Notes: generated from the letters alone by a model not told the origin. 42,442 nt of DNA from Loktanella sp. (GCA_024635625.1 JAGXIQ010000029.1:1-42442), one strand, 5' to 3'; positions 7,639 through 17,132 are shown, counted from the stretch's first letter. Made by a program: numbers and translations.

Positions 7639-10600
7639 GAAGGATGGGGCGTTTCTGGAACAGGTTCATAATCCCCGGCAGTATGGCCATGCGGTTCGAA
7701 CCGGGCAAGGCGGCGCGCTTCGGCCTCGTTGCCGTTGACGGGGAATGTATCATAATTGCGCCCCCCCGGATGCGCGACGTGATAGGTGCAGCCGCCAATC
7801 GCGCGGCCCGTCCATGTGTCATAGATGTCGAAGGTCAAAGGCGCGTTAACTGGCAACTTCGGATGCAGTGCAAGCGGAGGTTGCCACGCCTTAAAGCGGA
7901 CGGCGGCCACGGCTTCGCCATTCTTGCCTGTGTGCTGCATCGGCATCATCCGCTGGTTGCAGGTGACGGTATAGCGACCCGGATCGGTCGCCGTCAGCTT
8001 GGCCTGCAAACGTTCGACTGAACTGTCGGTATAGCGCACGGTACCGCCGATGGCCCCGGTTTCACCCATGACGTGCCACGGTTCCAGCGCCTGACGGATT
8101 TCAAGATTGACGCCGTCAATGTTGACTTCACCACAGAATGGGAAACGGAATTCCGCCTGCGCCTTGAACCAGTCAGGATCGAGGTCGAAACCGTGTTGCT
8201 TCAGATCGGCCAGCACTTCCAAAAAGTCCTGCCAGACCATTTCCGGCAGCATAAAGCGATCCAGCAGCGTCGTTCCCCAGCGGGTCAGGTTACCTTTGAT
8301 CGGGGCTTTCCACATCCTCGCGATCAGCGCCCGGATCAGCAATTGCTGTGCCAGCGACATGCGCGGGTTTGGTGGCATCTCGAATCCACGGAATTCAACC
8401 AGACCTAGACGCCCGGTTGGGCCGTCAGGGGAGTAGAGTTTGTCGATGCAAATCTCTGCCCTGTGTGTGTTTCCAGTGACATCAACCAGCAGGTTGCGCA
8501 GCAAACGGTCGGTCAGCCACGGGGCGGGAACGTTGCCTTCTTCGGGCGTGGTGATCTGGTCCAATGCGATTTCAAGTTCATACAGGCTGTCCATGCGCGC
8601 TTCGTCAATACGCGGGGCCTGTGATGTTGGGCCGATGAACATGCCAGAAAAGAGATAAGACAGCGACGGGTGTCGCTGCCAGTGCAGAATGATTGATCGC
8701 ATCAGGTCGGGGCGGCGCAGAAACGGGCTGTCGGCTGGTGTGACGCCGCCCACAACGACATGGTTGCCGCCGCCAGTGCCCGTATGCCGCCCATCGATCA
8801 TGAACTTGTCGGCCCCAAGGCGCAGCTGGCGCGCCTCTTCGTAGACGGCTTCTGTTGTAGCGACGACGTCGTCCCACGTGTGGGCGGGGTGGATGTTTAC
8901 TTCGATCACGCCGGGATCGGGCGCGACACGGATCACGTTCAGGCGCGGGTCAGACGGCGGGCCATAGCCTTCGATATGAACAGGTACGCCCAATTTCTTG
9001 GCGGCGGCTTCTGCGGCGGCGACCAGCTCTAGGTAATCTTCGACCTCTTCGACCGGGGGCATAAAAATACACAGCCGCCCATCGCGTGGTTCAACCGATA
9101 CCGCTGTGCGGACCTTGCCCTTCAGGTCACTGATGACCTGTTCCGTGCGGTCCTGTACGGGTTCGGATGCAGTAAAGTGGGCGCGGGCCTGACGGGTTTC
9201 CTCGTTGGCTTCCTCTGTCTTATCAACGGTATAGGTCGGCAGCGGGTCGCGGTGCTGCATTGGGTCGCCGACGATGACGTGAGGGTAGGACGCCTCTGGG
9301 ATATGTTCCAGCGAGCCTAATGGCAAACGATAGCCGACGGGACTGTCGCCGGGGACAAGGAATAGATGGCCACGCCGCATTTCCCAGACTTCTGAAAGCC
9401 ATTCGGACTTGGCCTTGGCTTGCCACTTTTGCACCGGAAGGACGTAACCGGACGGTTCGTTCAGACCACGCGCAAAGACACGGGCCATGCGGTTCCGCGC
9501 CTCGGCGTCTGCAAGCTCATTGTTCTCGGGTGAGACATTGACCGGCAAGTTGCCTTCTTTTAGGACCCAATCGGCGGGATCCTCAAACGCGGGCACAACA
9601 TTGGCGGACGGCACGCCCAGTGTCTCTGCCATGGATTGCAAGACGGCCTGCGCCTGTTCCTTGGTCGCACCAGTGGCGTCTTCGGCTGCGATCAGATCTG
9701 GGTCTGTCCAGATCGGCGATCCGTCGCGCCGCCAGTAAAGAGAGAAGGTCCAGCGCGGAAGTGTTTCGCCCGGATACCACTTGCCTTGGCCGTAGTGAAG
9801 GAAGCCTCCGGGGGCAAAGCGATCCTGCAATCGGCGGATTAGCTTATCCGCAAAGATGCGTTTGGTCGGGCCGACAGCGCCGGTGTTCCATTCCTCCGCC
9901 TCGAAGTCGTCGATGGATACGAAGGTCGGCTCGCCGCCCATTGTCAGTCGCACGTCACCGTCGTCAAGCGCTTGGTCGACGGCCTGACCCAACGCGTTCA
10001 GCTTGTCCCAGGCGGCGTCAGAGAACGGTTTCGTGATGCGTGGGTGTTCCGCCACGCGGGTGACCGTCATGTCGAAGTCGAAGGTGACCTCTGCAAAGCT
10101 GGCCATGCCAGAGATCGGTGCGGCGTTGCTGTAATGCGGCGTCGCGGCTAGCGGGATGTGGCTTTCGCCTGTTAGCAGACCAGAGGTCGGATCAAGGCCG
10201 ACCCAGCCCGCGCCGGGCAAATAAATTTCGCACCAAGCGTGCAGGTCGGTAAAGTCATTCTCTGTGCCCTGGGGGCCACTGACGGCCTTCAGGTCTGGCT
10301 TTAACTGGATCAGGTAGCCGGACACAAACCGTGCGGCCAGCCCCAGATGCCGCAGCAGATTCACCAGTAGCCAGCTCGTATCGCGGCATGATCCCTTTGC
10401 AAGTTGCAGCGTTTCCTCTGGCGTCTGCACGCCAGGCTCCATCCGCACGATATAACCGATGTCGCGGGCTAGTCGCGCGTTCAAGCCAACGACAAAGTCG
10501 ATGGTACGCTGCGTTTCGCGGGAAATGCTGGCGAGGTAGTCACGGAATAACGGGCCTTCGTCGTTTGTCCTCATATAGATCGATAAGTCGTCGACGATCG

Positions 10601-10925
10601 CGTCTGGGTAGGTAAAGGGGAAGTCCTGCGCGCTATCCTCGACGAAAAAATCGAAGGGGTTATAGACGCTCATGTTAGCGACGACGTCGACCTCGATCTT
10701 GAATTCGGTCACCGGGTCAGGAAAGACGTAGCGGGCCTGCCAGTTGCCATAGGCGTCCTGCTGATAGTTTACGAAATGGTTCGCCGGTGTGACCTTTAGG
10801 CTGTGTGACAGCACGGGCGTGCGGCTGTGCGGCGCAGGTCGCAGGCGGATGATTTGCGGCCCCAGCGTGACAGGACGATCGTATTTGTAGTGGGTCAGGT
10901 GGTGAATCGCGGCAAGGATCGACAT
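7596..10925 (-). CDS. Transglutaminase-DUF2126 bifunctional protein
   Basis: A 1109-residue protein, the usual length for the family. The N-terminus (1-~300) is a bacterial transglutaminase module with Cys180 in KGSCRDTSW, His229 in [12 protein letters not shown] and Asp245 in LDPTSGL. The rest (~320-1100) is the large DUF2126 region, beginning [17 protein letters not shown] and carrying [39 protein letters not shown] and [16 protein letters not shown]. These charged, glycine-rich motifs recall the glutamine-synthetase/GCS-type carboxylate-amine ligase fold, which I offer as inference. The start [19 protein letters not shown] at 10925 follows GAGAGG; the longer reading frame up to 11015 adds low-complexity sequence. 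It lies 108 bp after the metallopeptidase gene and overlaps the ATP-grasp gene. Confidence 0.9.
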   Translation of the reverse strand: MSILAAIHHLTHYKYDRPVTLGPQIIRLRPAPHSRTPVLSHSLKVTPANHFVNYQQDAYGNWQARYVFPDPVTEFKIEVDVVANMSVYNPFDFFVEDSAQDFPFTYPDAIVDDLSIYMRTNDEGPLFRDYLASISRETQRTIDFVVGLNARLARDIGYIVRMEPGVQTPEETLQLAKGSCRDTSWLLVNLLRHLGLAARFVSGYLIQLKPDLKAVSGPQGTENDFTDLHAWCEIYLPGAGWVGLDPTSGLLTGESHIPLAATPHYSNAAPISGMASFAEVTFDFDMTVTRVAEHPRITKPFSDAAWDKLNALGQAVDQALDDGDVRLTMGGEPTFVSIDDFEAEEWNTGAVGPTKRIFADKLIRRLQDRFAPGGFLHYGQGKWYPGETLPRWTFSLYWRRDGSPIWTDPDLIAAEDATGATKEQAQAVLQSMAETLGVPSANVVPAFEDPADWVLKEGNLPVNVSPENNELADAEARNRMARVFARGLNEPSGYVLPVQKWQAKAKSEWLSEVWEMRRGHLFLVPGDSPVGYRLPLGSLEHIPEASYPHVIVGDPMQHRDPLPTYTVDKTEEANEETRQARAHFTASEPVQDRTEQVISDLKGKVRTAVSVEPRDGRLCIFMPPVEEVEDYLELVAAAEAAAKKLGVPVHIEGYGPPSDPRLNVIRVAPDPGVIEVNIHPAHTWDDVVATTEAVYEEARQLRLGADKFMIDGRHTGTGGGNHVVVGGVTPADSPFLRRPDLMRSIILHWQRHPSLSYLFSGMFIGPTSQAPRIDEARMDSLYELEIALDQITTPEEGNVPAPWLTDRLLRNLLVDVTGNTHRAEICIDKLYSPDGPTGRLGLVEFRGFEMPPNPRMSLAQQLLIRALIARMWKAPIKGNLTRWGTTLLDRFMLPEMVWQDFLEVLADLKQHGFDLDPDWFKAQAEFRFPFCGEVNIDGVNLEIRQALEPWHVMGETGAIGGTVRYTDSSVERLQAKLTATDPGRYTVTCNQRMMPMQHTGKNGEAVAAVRFKAWQPPLALHPKLPVNAPLTFDIYDTWTGRAIGGCTYHVAHPGGRNYDTFPVNGNEAEARRLARFEPHGHTAGDYEPVPETPHPSCPMTLDLRRKPGL

Positions 10926-11033
10926 GGGAACCTCTCGTAACTGTCGATGTAACTGTCCCACGATGTGCCCGACACCTCCACCCGCATTCGCATCGAACGG
11001 GGGCAGAGGTCGCAAGCTGCCTAAAAAACAGGC

Positions 11034-12029
11034 TTAGGTCGCGCAGTGGATCAGATCGTTGATGAATTGTAACTTGGCCAATACCGGTTTGTTCAGCACG
11101 AATGGGTATAGGTCAGGCTGCCCCATCGCGCGGTTCATGTTGTTTAGGGCGACGGTGACTGGAACCCATGCCTCTATTACCGGGGTGATGTTGGTTGCGG
11201 CGTAGGCGTCTTGCGTGACTTGCTTGCCGTCCAGCGCCATTCTGTAGGCGGCGGCGGTTTCTACCCCGTCGGCGATGTGCATCCAATGCGCCCACGTTTC
11301 TGCAAAGTCTTCCCACGGATGAGACGTCGCATAGGCGCTGATGTGGGACTGCCGCCACCCCTGCGGCGCGCCATTGTCGTAGTGACGCTGCAAGGCAGCG
11401 CTGTAATTATCGCGCTCGTCGCCAAAAATCTCGCGGTAGCGGTCGATGTGCGAAGTGTTGTCGACCAGCATGGCCCAGTAATAATGGCCGACCTCGTGAC
11501 GCATGTGGCCGATCAGGGTGCGATAGGGTTCATCCATCGCGGTGCGGCGGGCGACACGGACATCATCATCGCTTTCGGCGATGTTGATCGTAATCAGGCC
11601 GTTTTCATGCCCTGTCAAAACGGGTGTCACCCCGTTTGGACCTTCTGCATCGGCCAGAAAGTCGAATGCCAGACCGTTATTCGGGTCCTGCGCGCGTGTC
11701 GGGCGCGGCAGATTCCAGCGGATCAAGCCGTAGATCAGCTTGCGTTTCGCCAGTTCGACTTCGCGCCAGCGGGCGACATTCCCCTCCATCGTGGCATCTG
11801 GTACGATGTGATTGTGCTGGCAGGCCAAGCAAAAGCTGCCGGGTTTTGTGCTGACCGCAAGCCAGTTGCAACCCGCCCCGGCGGCATTGGCGCACAGCAC
11901 CACATCGCCGCCGGCCGCGCGCATCGTCGCGGCATTCGCATCGTAGGCCAGTGACGTGCCGCACTTCACACAGGACTGGTTGCGGAAATGAACCTCGTTT
12001 CCGCAGGTCGGGCAGGTAAATCGTTTCAT
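11034..12029 (-). CDS. Zinc-ribbon putative metallopeptidase (COG4307 type)
   Basis: A 331-residue protein. It opens with a zinc ribbon, CPTCG (6-10) and CVKCG (20-24), followed by a second cysteine set (Cys46, Cys54, Cys67, Cys70). The central domain carries the zincin motif HEVGH (178-182), then YYWAML, and later DFAETWAHWMHI, whose acidic residues probably supply the third metal ligand. There is no signal peptide. It is the first gene of the minus-strand cassette with the DUF2126-transglutaminase and ATP-grasp/alpha-E proteins, and such metallopeptidases recur beside these genes in proteobacteria. A processing or maturation role for the cassette's peptide product is inferred from context. 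The start ATG at 12027-12029 gives the complete N-terminal zinc ribbon. Confidence 0.85.
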   Translation of the reverse strand: MKRFTCPTCGNEVHFRNQSCVKCGTSLAYDANAATMRAAGGDVVLCANAAGAGCNWLAVSTKPGSFCLACQHNHIVPDATMEGNVARWREVELAKRKLIYGLIRWNLPRPTRAQDPNNGLAFDFLADAEGPNGVTPVLTGHENGLITINIAESDDDVRVARRTAMDEPYRTLIGHMRHEVGHYYWAMLVDNTSHIDRYREIFGDERDNYSAALQRHYDNGAPQGWRQSHISAYATSHPWEDFAETWAHWMHIADGVETAAAYRMALDGKQVTQDAYAATNITPVIEAWVPVTVALNNMNRAMGQPDLYPFVLNKPVLAKLQFINDLIHCAT

Positions 12030-12932
12030 GGTTGGCCTACCGGATGAACAAAGAGGAATTCATGTAGTGCGCACCCAAGCCACGGCAACGCACCCTGCCG
12101 CTGCACGGTGTCACATTCGATCACGACATTAGGTTGCATGCAGTGCGTTAACGCTCTCGTGCTGTGAAGGCACGATCTTGGCGTAAAGGTTTCGCAAGTG
12201 GGTGCGAAAGCTCGGCGTCGCGCATCATGAGGTCGGATGCAGAATTTTTTGCATGTCGTAAACCGGGTCTGGACGCAGCAGGCCGCGTCAGACGCTAATT
12301 TGGTTCAACCGATGTGCGACCCAAAATGTATCGATCAATTGCATGCGGCAGGCTTTGATTTGCCCATTAGTGCATTCATTGCGATGTCGGTCGCATCTTA
12401 ACTTGGTCTAGCGACGCGCTTGGTATGAGAGAGCCGCACAATGTTGCTCAAGGGCGTCTTGGCGTTTTGCGAAGGTTTCCGATTGGCCCTGCCCACCTGC
12501 AACGACTATGCCGAAAAAGCGCTGCCTTGCGAATGCGGCAATAAGGCTGGCATTGGATTTGACTGCGCTGGGTTGGGCGTGGGTACGGTGTTGTCAGTCC
12601 AAGCAGAAGCAGCGCGTTGCTGGTGTGCCGCGTCGAAGTGCGGGCCGCCCGCGACCGTCCCGCAACTAAGCTCGACATGGTTGCCCGTACTGACGTCAAG
12701 CAGGTCGCGACCTGTGCGCAACTCGTCTCTTAACCCCTGACCTATTGCACATGCATATCAAAAAAAGATGAATGCTGATGCCGTCGATATAACAGAAACG
12801 TGCCAGATCACAGCAGTCAAGAAGGCGAACAAGTTAACCGCCCCCATGTCCGGCATCATGGCGCGTCTTATTTTCTCCTGTTGCTCTTAATGCCGTTGGG
12901 CGAATTGTGATCTGCTATCTGGTGATGGTTCG
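12030..12932. other. About 900-bp stretch without a convincing gene
   Basis: No open frame here looks like a known family. The motif TTGCATG occurs at 12134, 12249 and 12339. A short AT-rich patch lies at 12745-12775. On the minus strand, one frame ending in a stop at 12408-12410 reads for about 50 codons with a plausible protein texture (NASLIAAFARQRFFGIVVAG is part of it) but lacks a start and a recognised family. It may be a decayed gene remnant. A plus-strand frame at 12441-12740 is cysteine-rich and unrecognisable and is not called. The left end presumably holds the promoter of the metallopeptidase operon. Confidence 0.4.
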
Positions 12933-14102
12933 CTAGTAAGGTAGGCCGACGTAGTTTTCGGCCAGCGCCCTTTGGGCAGTCTGCGATCCTTGCAGGTACC
13001 GCAGTTCGGCATCCTGAATGGCCTGATCAAAGGGTGTCTGGTCCGGAAAACGGTGCATCGTCGTCGTAAACCACCAGCTGAACCGGATCGCATTCCATAC
13101 CCGCGCCAAAGCTGTGTGCGAATAGCCATCAAGGCCACTGTCGTCTGCTTGGAGGTAATGCAGTTTCAGCGCTTCATACAAATAATGCACGTCAGATACG
13201 GCGAGATTCAGGCCCTTGGCACCGGTCGGCGGTACGATATGTGCAGCGTCGCCTACAAGGAAAAGCCGCCCCCATCGCATCGGATCGGCGACGTAGGATC
13301 GAAGGGGGGCGATCGATTTCTCTATCGTGGGGCCCGTCACCAGCGCCTCTGCCGCGTCGTGCGGCAAGCGGCGCCGGAATTCGTCCCAAAAGGCGTCGTC
13401 AGTCCACTTTTCGATCGGGTCGTCGACCGGGGCCTGAATGTAATAGCGGCTAAGGTTTGAATTTCGCATTGATGCCAGTGCAAAGCCGCGGGGGTGGTTT
13501 GCATAGATCAACTCGTGGCTGACAGGCGGTGTCTCGGACAGCACGCCAAGCCAGCCGAACGGATAGACCCGCTCGTACTCAGTCAGGACATCCTTAGGGA
13601 TCGCCTGACGCGAGGGGCCATGAAACCCGTCACAGCCCGCAACAAAATCGCAGTCGATGCGGTATTCAGTACCGTCGAGATTATAGGTGACGTAGGGGGC
13701 ATCCGTGTCCAGATCATGGGGTTTTGTGCCTTCGACCCGATGGATCACGATGCCGCTCGCTTTTTCCCGGGCGTCATAAAGATCGCGGGTCACCTCTGTC
13801 TGGCCGTAGACCATCACCCGCTTGCCGATTAACGCGTCAAAGTCGATGCGAAAGCCTTCGTTCTGCATGGCCAAATAGGTGCCAGTGTGGGGTAGGCCTT
13901 CGGCATGGGCGCGGGTCGCGATGCCCGCCTGTTCAAGCATACCAACGGTGCCATATTCTAACACGCCGGCGCGGATGCGACCGAGGACGTATTCACGGGT
14001 CTGACGTTCCAGCACGACCGAGGCGATGCCTGCCCGGTCCAGTAGCTGCGACAATAGCAGACCCGAGGGGCCACCCCCGACAATACAAACCCGCGTACGC
14101 AT
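12933..14102 (-). CDS. pobA: 4-hydroxybenzoate 3-monooxygenase
   Basis: A 389-residue flavoprotein hydroxylase that converts 4-hydroxybenzoate to protocatechuate with NADPH and O2. The N-terminal dinucleotide fold is VCIVGGGPSG (residues 5-14), followed by LERQTREYVLGRIRAGVLEYGT, characteristic of PobA. The middle holds DFVAGCDGFHGPSRQAIP, and the second FAD motif is GDAAHIVPPTGAKGLNLA (about 285-302). Length matches the family (about 390-394). The ATG at 14100-14102 follows a near-perfect AAGGAGGA site; a longer upstream frame overlaps pobR and is rejected. It is divergent from the AraC-type regulator with only 74 bp between starts, the usual pobA/pobR arrangement. No protocatechuate ring-cleavage (pca) genes are nearby. 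Confidence 0.95.
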   Translation of the reverse strand: MRTRVCIVGGGPSGLLLSQLLDRAGIASVVLERQTREYVLGRIRAGVLEYGTVGMLEQAGIATRAHAEGLPHTGTYLAMQNEGFRIDFDALIGKRVMVYGQTEVTRDLYDAREKASGIVIHRVEGTKPHDLDTDAPYVTYNLDGTEYRIDCDFVAGCDGFHGPSRQAIPKDVLTEYERVYPFGWLGVLSETPPVSHELIYANHPRGFALASMRNSNLSRYYIQAPVDDPIEKWTDDAFWDEFRRRLPHDAAEALVTGPTIEKSIAPLRSYVADPMRWGRLFLVGDAAHIVPPTGAKGLNLAVSDVHYLYEALKLHYLQADDSGLDGYSHTALARVWNAIRFSWWFTTTMHRFPDQTPFDQAIQDAELRYLQGSQTAQRALAENYVGLPY

Positions 14103-14120
14103 GACGTTCCTCCTTAACCG

Positions 14121-14153
14121 ATCTTGCAAATCTGGACCAGACAGCGCCAAGAT
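14121..14153. promoter_or_regulatory. Nested dyad between pobA and pobR, likely regulator-binding site
   Basis: TCTGG-A-CCAGA (14131-14141) is a perfect 11-bp palindrome. It is flanked almost symmetrically by ATCTTG (14121-14126) and CAAGAT (14148-14153), so the whole 33 bp has two-fold symmetry centred near 14136. It fills most of the 74-bp gap between the divergent starts and overlaps both expected promoters. Binding by the adjacent AraC-family protein is the simplest reading. Confidence 0.55.
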
Positions 14154-14176
14154 ACAGGCAGAATCGGAGCCAAAAC

Positions 14177-14998
14177 TTGGATAATACAACCAAACGCAGT
14201 CCGGCCTTTGCGCTTTATGGTGAGGGGCGGATTTTTCCCGACGTCCTGCACTGCGAGGATATAAATGCCCGCGCCCATCGGCACGGATGGAAGATCGCGC
14301 GACATCGCCACCCGGACCTGCACCAGTTCTTTGTGGTTCAAACCGGCGGCGTGACATTGCGTCTGGCCGACGGTGACAGAGTCCTGACTCCGCCCGTGGT
14401 ATTATCAGTGCCCGCGGGGTTAGAGCATGGCTTTGTCTTCGCCGACGGTACCGTAGGTTATGTTGTGACGGTGCCGCGTGACTTGTTGAGTGAACTGGAA
14501 ACCTTTGGTTTGCATCATCTTCGGGTACAGCCTGCGACACCGCGTATGGCCGCCATGTTCGATGCGATCGCCAGCCGCCACGCGGATCAGGGCGGGGCGC
14601 GCGATCTGGCATTGCAAGCCCTTGTCGTGGCGTTGGGCTGTGATCTGGTCGCTGGGACTATGACTGCGAATGATGGCGAGGGGGGACTTTTTGCCCAGTT
14701 CGAGGATGTTCTGCGCGCGCATGCGACCGAAGGATGGATGGTTGCCGAATATGCGGCCGCGCTTCGGACGTCAGCGACGCAGTTGAACCGGGTCGTGCGG
14801 GCGCAGGCTGATCTATCGGTGATGGGGGCGGTGCAGGCGCATTTGTTGGGATTGGCGGCGCGCAGGCTGGCGTACACGCGTCAGCCAGTAACTGCGATTG
14901 CCTATGAGTTGGGCTTTTACGATCCCGCCTACTTTGCGCGGGTGTTTCGAAAAGGGCTAGGGGTGTCGCCGCGGGCATATCGGCAGCAGTTCAGTTAG
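14177..14998 (+). CDS. pobR: AraC-family regulator of pobA (PobR-like)
   Basis: A 273-residue AraC/XylS-type activator. Residues about 20-110 form a cupin-like sensor (HRHPDLHQFFVVQTGGVTLRLADG, VLSVPAGLEHGFVF). The C-terminal ~100 residues carry two helix-turn-helices, the second being PVTAIAYELGFYDPAYFARVFRKGLGVSPRAYR, the classic AraC signature. The start is TTG at 14177-14179, preceded by GGAG seven bases upstream; there is no in-frame ATG before the sensor domain, so a rare start codon is required. It is divergent to pobA, and PobR proteins of this type activate pobA in response to 4-hydroxybenzoate. TTG and the very short intergenic space suggest low, mutually linked expression. Confidence 0.85.
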   Translation: MDNTTKRSPAFALYGEGRIFPDVLHCEDINARAHRHGWKIARHRHPDLHQFFVVQTGGVTLRLADGDRVLTPPVVLSVPAGLEHGFVFADGTVGYVVTVPRDLLSELETFGLHHLRVQPATPRMAAMFDAIASRHADQGGARDLALQALVVALGCDLVAGTMTANDGEGGLFAQFEDVLRAHATEGWMVAEYAAALRTSATQLNRVVRAQADLSVMGAVQAHLLGLAARRLAYTRQPVTAIAYELGFYDPAYFARVFRKGLGVSPRAYRQQFS

Positions 14999-15094
14999 CA
15001 GGACGCGACGACTACAGGACGTGTCCCATTCCTAGGTTATTATCTAAATTCTAATGGCTGTTACCCACGGTCTTGGAGTATTTTGAACGACAAG

Positions 15095-15126
15095 AAAAAG
15101 GGCCGCCCGATGATGGGGCGGCCCTT
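15095..15126 (-). terminator. Rho-independent terminator of the frc operon
   Basis: GGGCCGCCC (15100-15108) and GGGCGGCCC (15116-15124) make a 9-bp GC stem with a 7-base loop. Read on the minus strand it is followed by TTTTT (15095-15099). It starts about 10 bp after the frcA stop, ideal for ending that operon; it also faces the end of pobR. Confidence 0.85.
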
Positions 15127-15135
15127 GTGGCTGTC

Positions 15136-15912
15136 TTAGACCATTTCGAGTTCTTGTTCGGGCTCTTTTGCACCGGTCATGTAGCCGACGGCGTCGGACA
15201 TCGAGTGGTTCTTTGGGTTGATAACGCAAAGCCGTTTGCCCAGACGGTGGACGTGGATGCGGTCCGCGACCTCGAACACATGAGGCATGTTGTGGCTGAT
15301 CAAGATGATCGGCACGCCCCGCGCACGCACGTCCTGAATCAGTTCCAGCACCTTGCGGCTTTCCTTTACGCCAAGCGCGGCTGTCGGCTCGTCAAGGATG
15401 ATGACCTTTGACCCAAAGGCAGCAGCCCGGGCCACAGCGACGCCCTGACGCTGGCCGCCTGACAGAGTTTCAACCGCTTGGTTGATGTTCTGGATCGTCA
15501 TGAGTCCCAATTCGCTTAGTTTTTCGCGGGCGAACTTTTCCATCGCACCCCGGTCAAGCTGGCGCAGCCATTTGCCAAGGAACCCCGGCTTGCGCAACTC
15601 GCGGCCCATAAACATATTGTCGGCGATCGACAGGGCAGGGGACATGGCTAGCGTTTGATACACCGTTTCGATTCCGGCATCCCGCGCCTCAATCGGCGTT
15701 TGAAACTGAATTTTCTTGCCTTCAAGATAGATATCGCCAGCATCAGGGATTACTGCACCAGAGACGGCCTTGATCAAGGATGATTTTCCGGCACCGTTGT
15801 CGCCGATCACAGCCAGAATTTCGCCCGGATAAAGATCAAAATCGCAATTATCGAGGGCGGTGACTTTGCCATAACGCTTAACCAGATTACGGCCTTTGAG
15901 AATGGGTTCCAT
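15136..15912 (-). CDS. frcA: Fructose-type sugar ABC transporter, ATP-binding protein
   Basis: A 258-residue single-cassette ATPase. Walker A is GDNGAGKS (37-44), the Q-loop region ETVYQTLAM lies at 82-90, the signature LSGGQ at 150-154, Walker B VIILDEP at 170-176 and the switch ISHN near 205. The single nucleotide-binding domain of about 260 residues fits FrcA of the Frc importer rather than the ~500-residue double-cassette RbsA/XylG type. The start overlaps the permease stop by one base (TAATG), so translation is coupled. It is the last gene of the operon and is followed by a strong terminator. The kinase gene frcK, which follows frcA in Sinorhizobium meliloti, is absent. The substrate is inferred as fructose, mannose or ribose. 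Confidence 0.85.
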   Translation of the reverse strand: MEPILKGRNLVKRYGKVTALDNCDFDLYPGEILAVIGDNGAGKSSLIKAVSGAVIPDAGDIYLEGKKIQFQTPIEARDAGIETVYQTLAMSPALSIADNMFMGRELRKPGFLGKWLRQLDRGAMEKFAREKLSELGLMTIQNINQAVETLSGGQRQGVAVARAAAFGSKVIILDEPTAALGVKESRKVLELIQDVRARGVPIILISHNMPHVFEVADRIHVHRLGKRLCVINPKNHSMSDAVGYMTGAKEPEQELEMV

Positions 15913-17000
15913 TATGCAGACACCTTTCTGATCCATTGGTCCACGGCGACAGCGACGATGATCAGCGCACCGATGAAAAGATACGTCCATTGAGCGTCGG
16001 CGCCAGCCAGACGTAGGCCCAGCGTGAAGACACCGACGATCAGCGCGCCGAACAGCGACCCCATGATCGACCCGCGCCCACCAAATAGCGAGATGCCACC
16101 GATCACCACAGCGGTGATAGACTGAATGTTCGCTTCTTGCCCGGATGTCGGAGAGACGGAACCGATACGCCCGATCAACGCCCAGCCCGCGAAAGCACAG
16201 ATCAAACCGGCCAATGCGTATACCGCGATCAGCACACCGTCGACGTTGACGCCTGATAGCTTTGCCGCCTCTGCATCGTCGCCTACTGCATAGATATGGC
16301 GACCAAAAGCAGTCTGGCGCAGGACGTAAGCAAGCACCGCCACAAGCGCGATCATGAAGATGACGCCGACAGTCAACACCGCACCACCGCGACCAGCCTC
16401 GTCGGCACCAATCTTGAAGGTCGTGCCGAAGACTTGCAACAAGGGTGCTTCGCTTCGAATTTCTTGACTACGGATCGTCTCGTTCGCGGAATAAAGGAAA
16501 TTTGCAGCCAAGATGATCTGCCATGTGCCAAGCGTCACAATGAACGGGGGCAGCTTCATCTTTGCGACAAGCCAGCCGTTCGCAGCACCCATTGCCGTGC
16601 CAGCGATCAGGCCGCAGGCAATCGAGACTTCTACGGGGATACCGTACCGAAAGGTGAACTGGCCCATGATAACGGACGACATCACCATGATCGCACCGAC
16701 CGACAGGTCGATACCTGCGGTTAGGATAACAAGCGATTGCGCCGCAGCGACAATACCGACCAGCTGCACCTGTTGCAGGATCAGTGTCAGCGAAGAGGCG
16801 GAAAAGAACTTTTCGCCCAGAATGCTGCCGAAGACTAGGATTGACGCCAACAGAACGACGAGCGGGACCAGCGACGGAGTGACGTGCAGCGCATGCTGCA
16901 CCTTCTTTACAAAGCTTTTGTGATCGTCGCGAAACTCGGCCACAGCCTCCTCACGCTTTACTTTGACTACGGATTCATAATCGTCGGATTGCGATGCCAT
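15912..17000 (-). CDS. frcC: Fructose-type sugar ABC transporter, permease
   Basis: A 362-residue integral membrane protein of the BPD_transp_2 family. It has a charged 45-residue N-terminal cytoplasmic segment, then about 8-10 hydrophobic helices, starting VPLVVLLASILVFGSILG. The family motif ILTAGIDLSVGAIMVMSSV and the coupling region AAKLSGVNVDGV are clear, as is the conserved ITAVVIGGISLFGGRGSIMGS near the C-terminus. The start at 16998-17000 follows a GGGGAG site. It forms the inner-membrane channel with FrcA as motor and FrcB as periplasmic receptor. A stem-loop separates it from frcB, a common way to keep the binding protein in excess of the membrane parts. Confidence 0.88.
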   Translation of the reverse strand: MASQSDDYESVVKVKREEAVAEFRDDHKSFVKKVQHALHVTPSLVPLVVLLASILVFGSILGEKFFSASSLTLILQQVQLVGIVAAAQSLVILTAGIDLSVGAIMVMSSVIMGQFTFRYGIPVEVSIACGLIAGTAMGAANGWLVAKMKLPPFIVTLGTWQIILAANFLYSANETIRSQEIRSEAPLLQVFGTTFKIGADEAGRGGAVLTVGVIFMIALVAVLAYVLRQTAFGRHIYAVGDDAEAAKLSGVNVDGVLIAVYALAGLICAFAGWALIGRIGSVSPTSGQEANIQSITAVVIGGISLFGGRGSIMGSLFGALIVGVFTLGLRLAGADAQWTYLFIGALIIVAVAVDQWIRKVSA

Positions 17001-17070
17001 CGCCTGACTCCCCCTCGTTTGAATGTGCTGTCTTGCCGGTCGCAGCCAACTGGCCTCCCCGGACTTTAGC

Positions 17071-17096
17071 AAAAGGGGCGAACCTTGGCCCGCCCC
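17071..17096 (-). terminator. Stem-loop between frcB and frcC (attenuator or mRNA stabiliser)
   Basis: On the minus strand GGGGCG (17096-17091) pairs with CGCCCC (17080-17075) across a 10-base loop and is followed by TTTT (17074-17071). It lies about 40 bp after the frcB stop and before frcC. The position and shape suggest partial termination or 3'-end protection that makes more FrcB than FrcC/FrcA. Confidence 0.65.
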
Positions 17097-17132
17097 AATT
17101 CGTTTTAGTAAGTTTGACCTGACCGGGTCAAT

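Noticed and set aside
11019-11036. Short hairpin GCCT-AAAAAAC-AGGC after the metallopeptidase stop
   Set aside because: The stem is only 4 bp and the T-run lies in the loop, so it is not a credible terminator.
12441-12740. 99-codon cysteine-rich plus-strand frame
   Set aside because: No family resemblance and only a weak ribosome site; it overlaps minus-strand frames of similar quality, so it is treated as chance.
15073-16724. Plus-strand frames opposite frcA and frcC
   Set aside because: They are complements of conserved transporter genes and have no recognisable domains.
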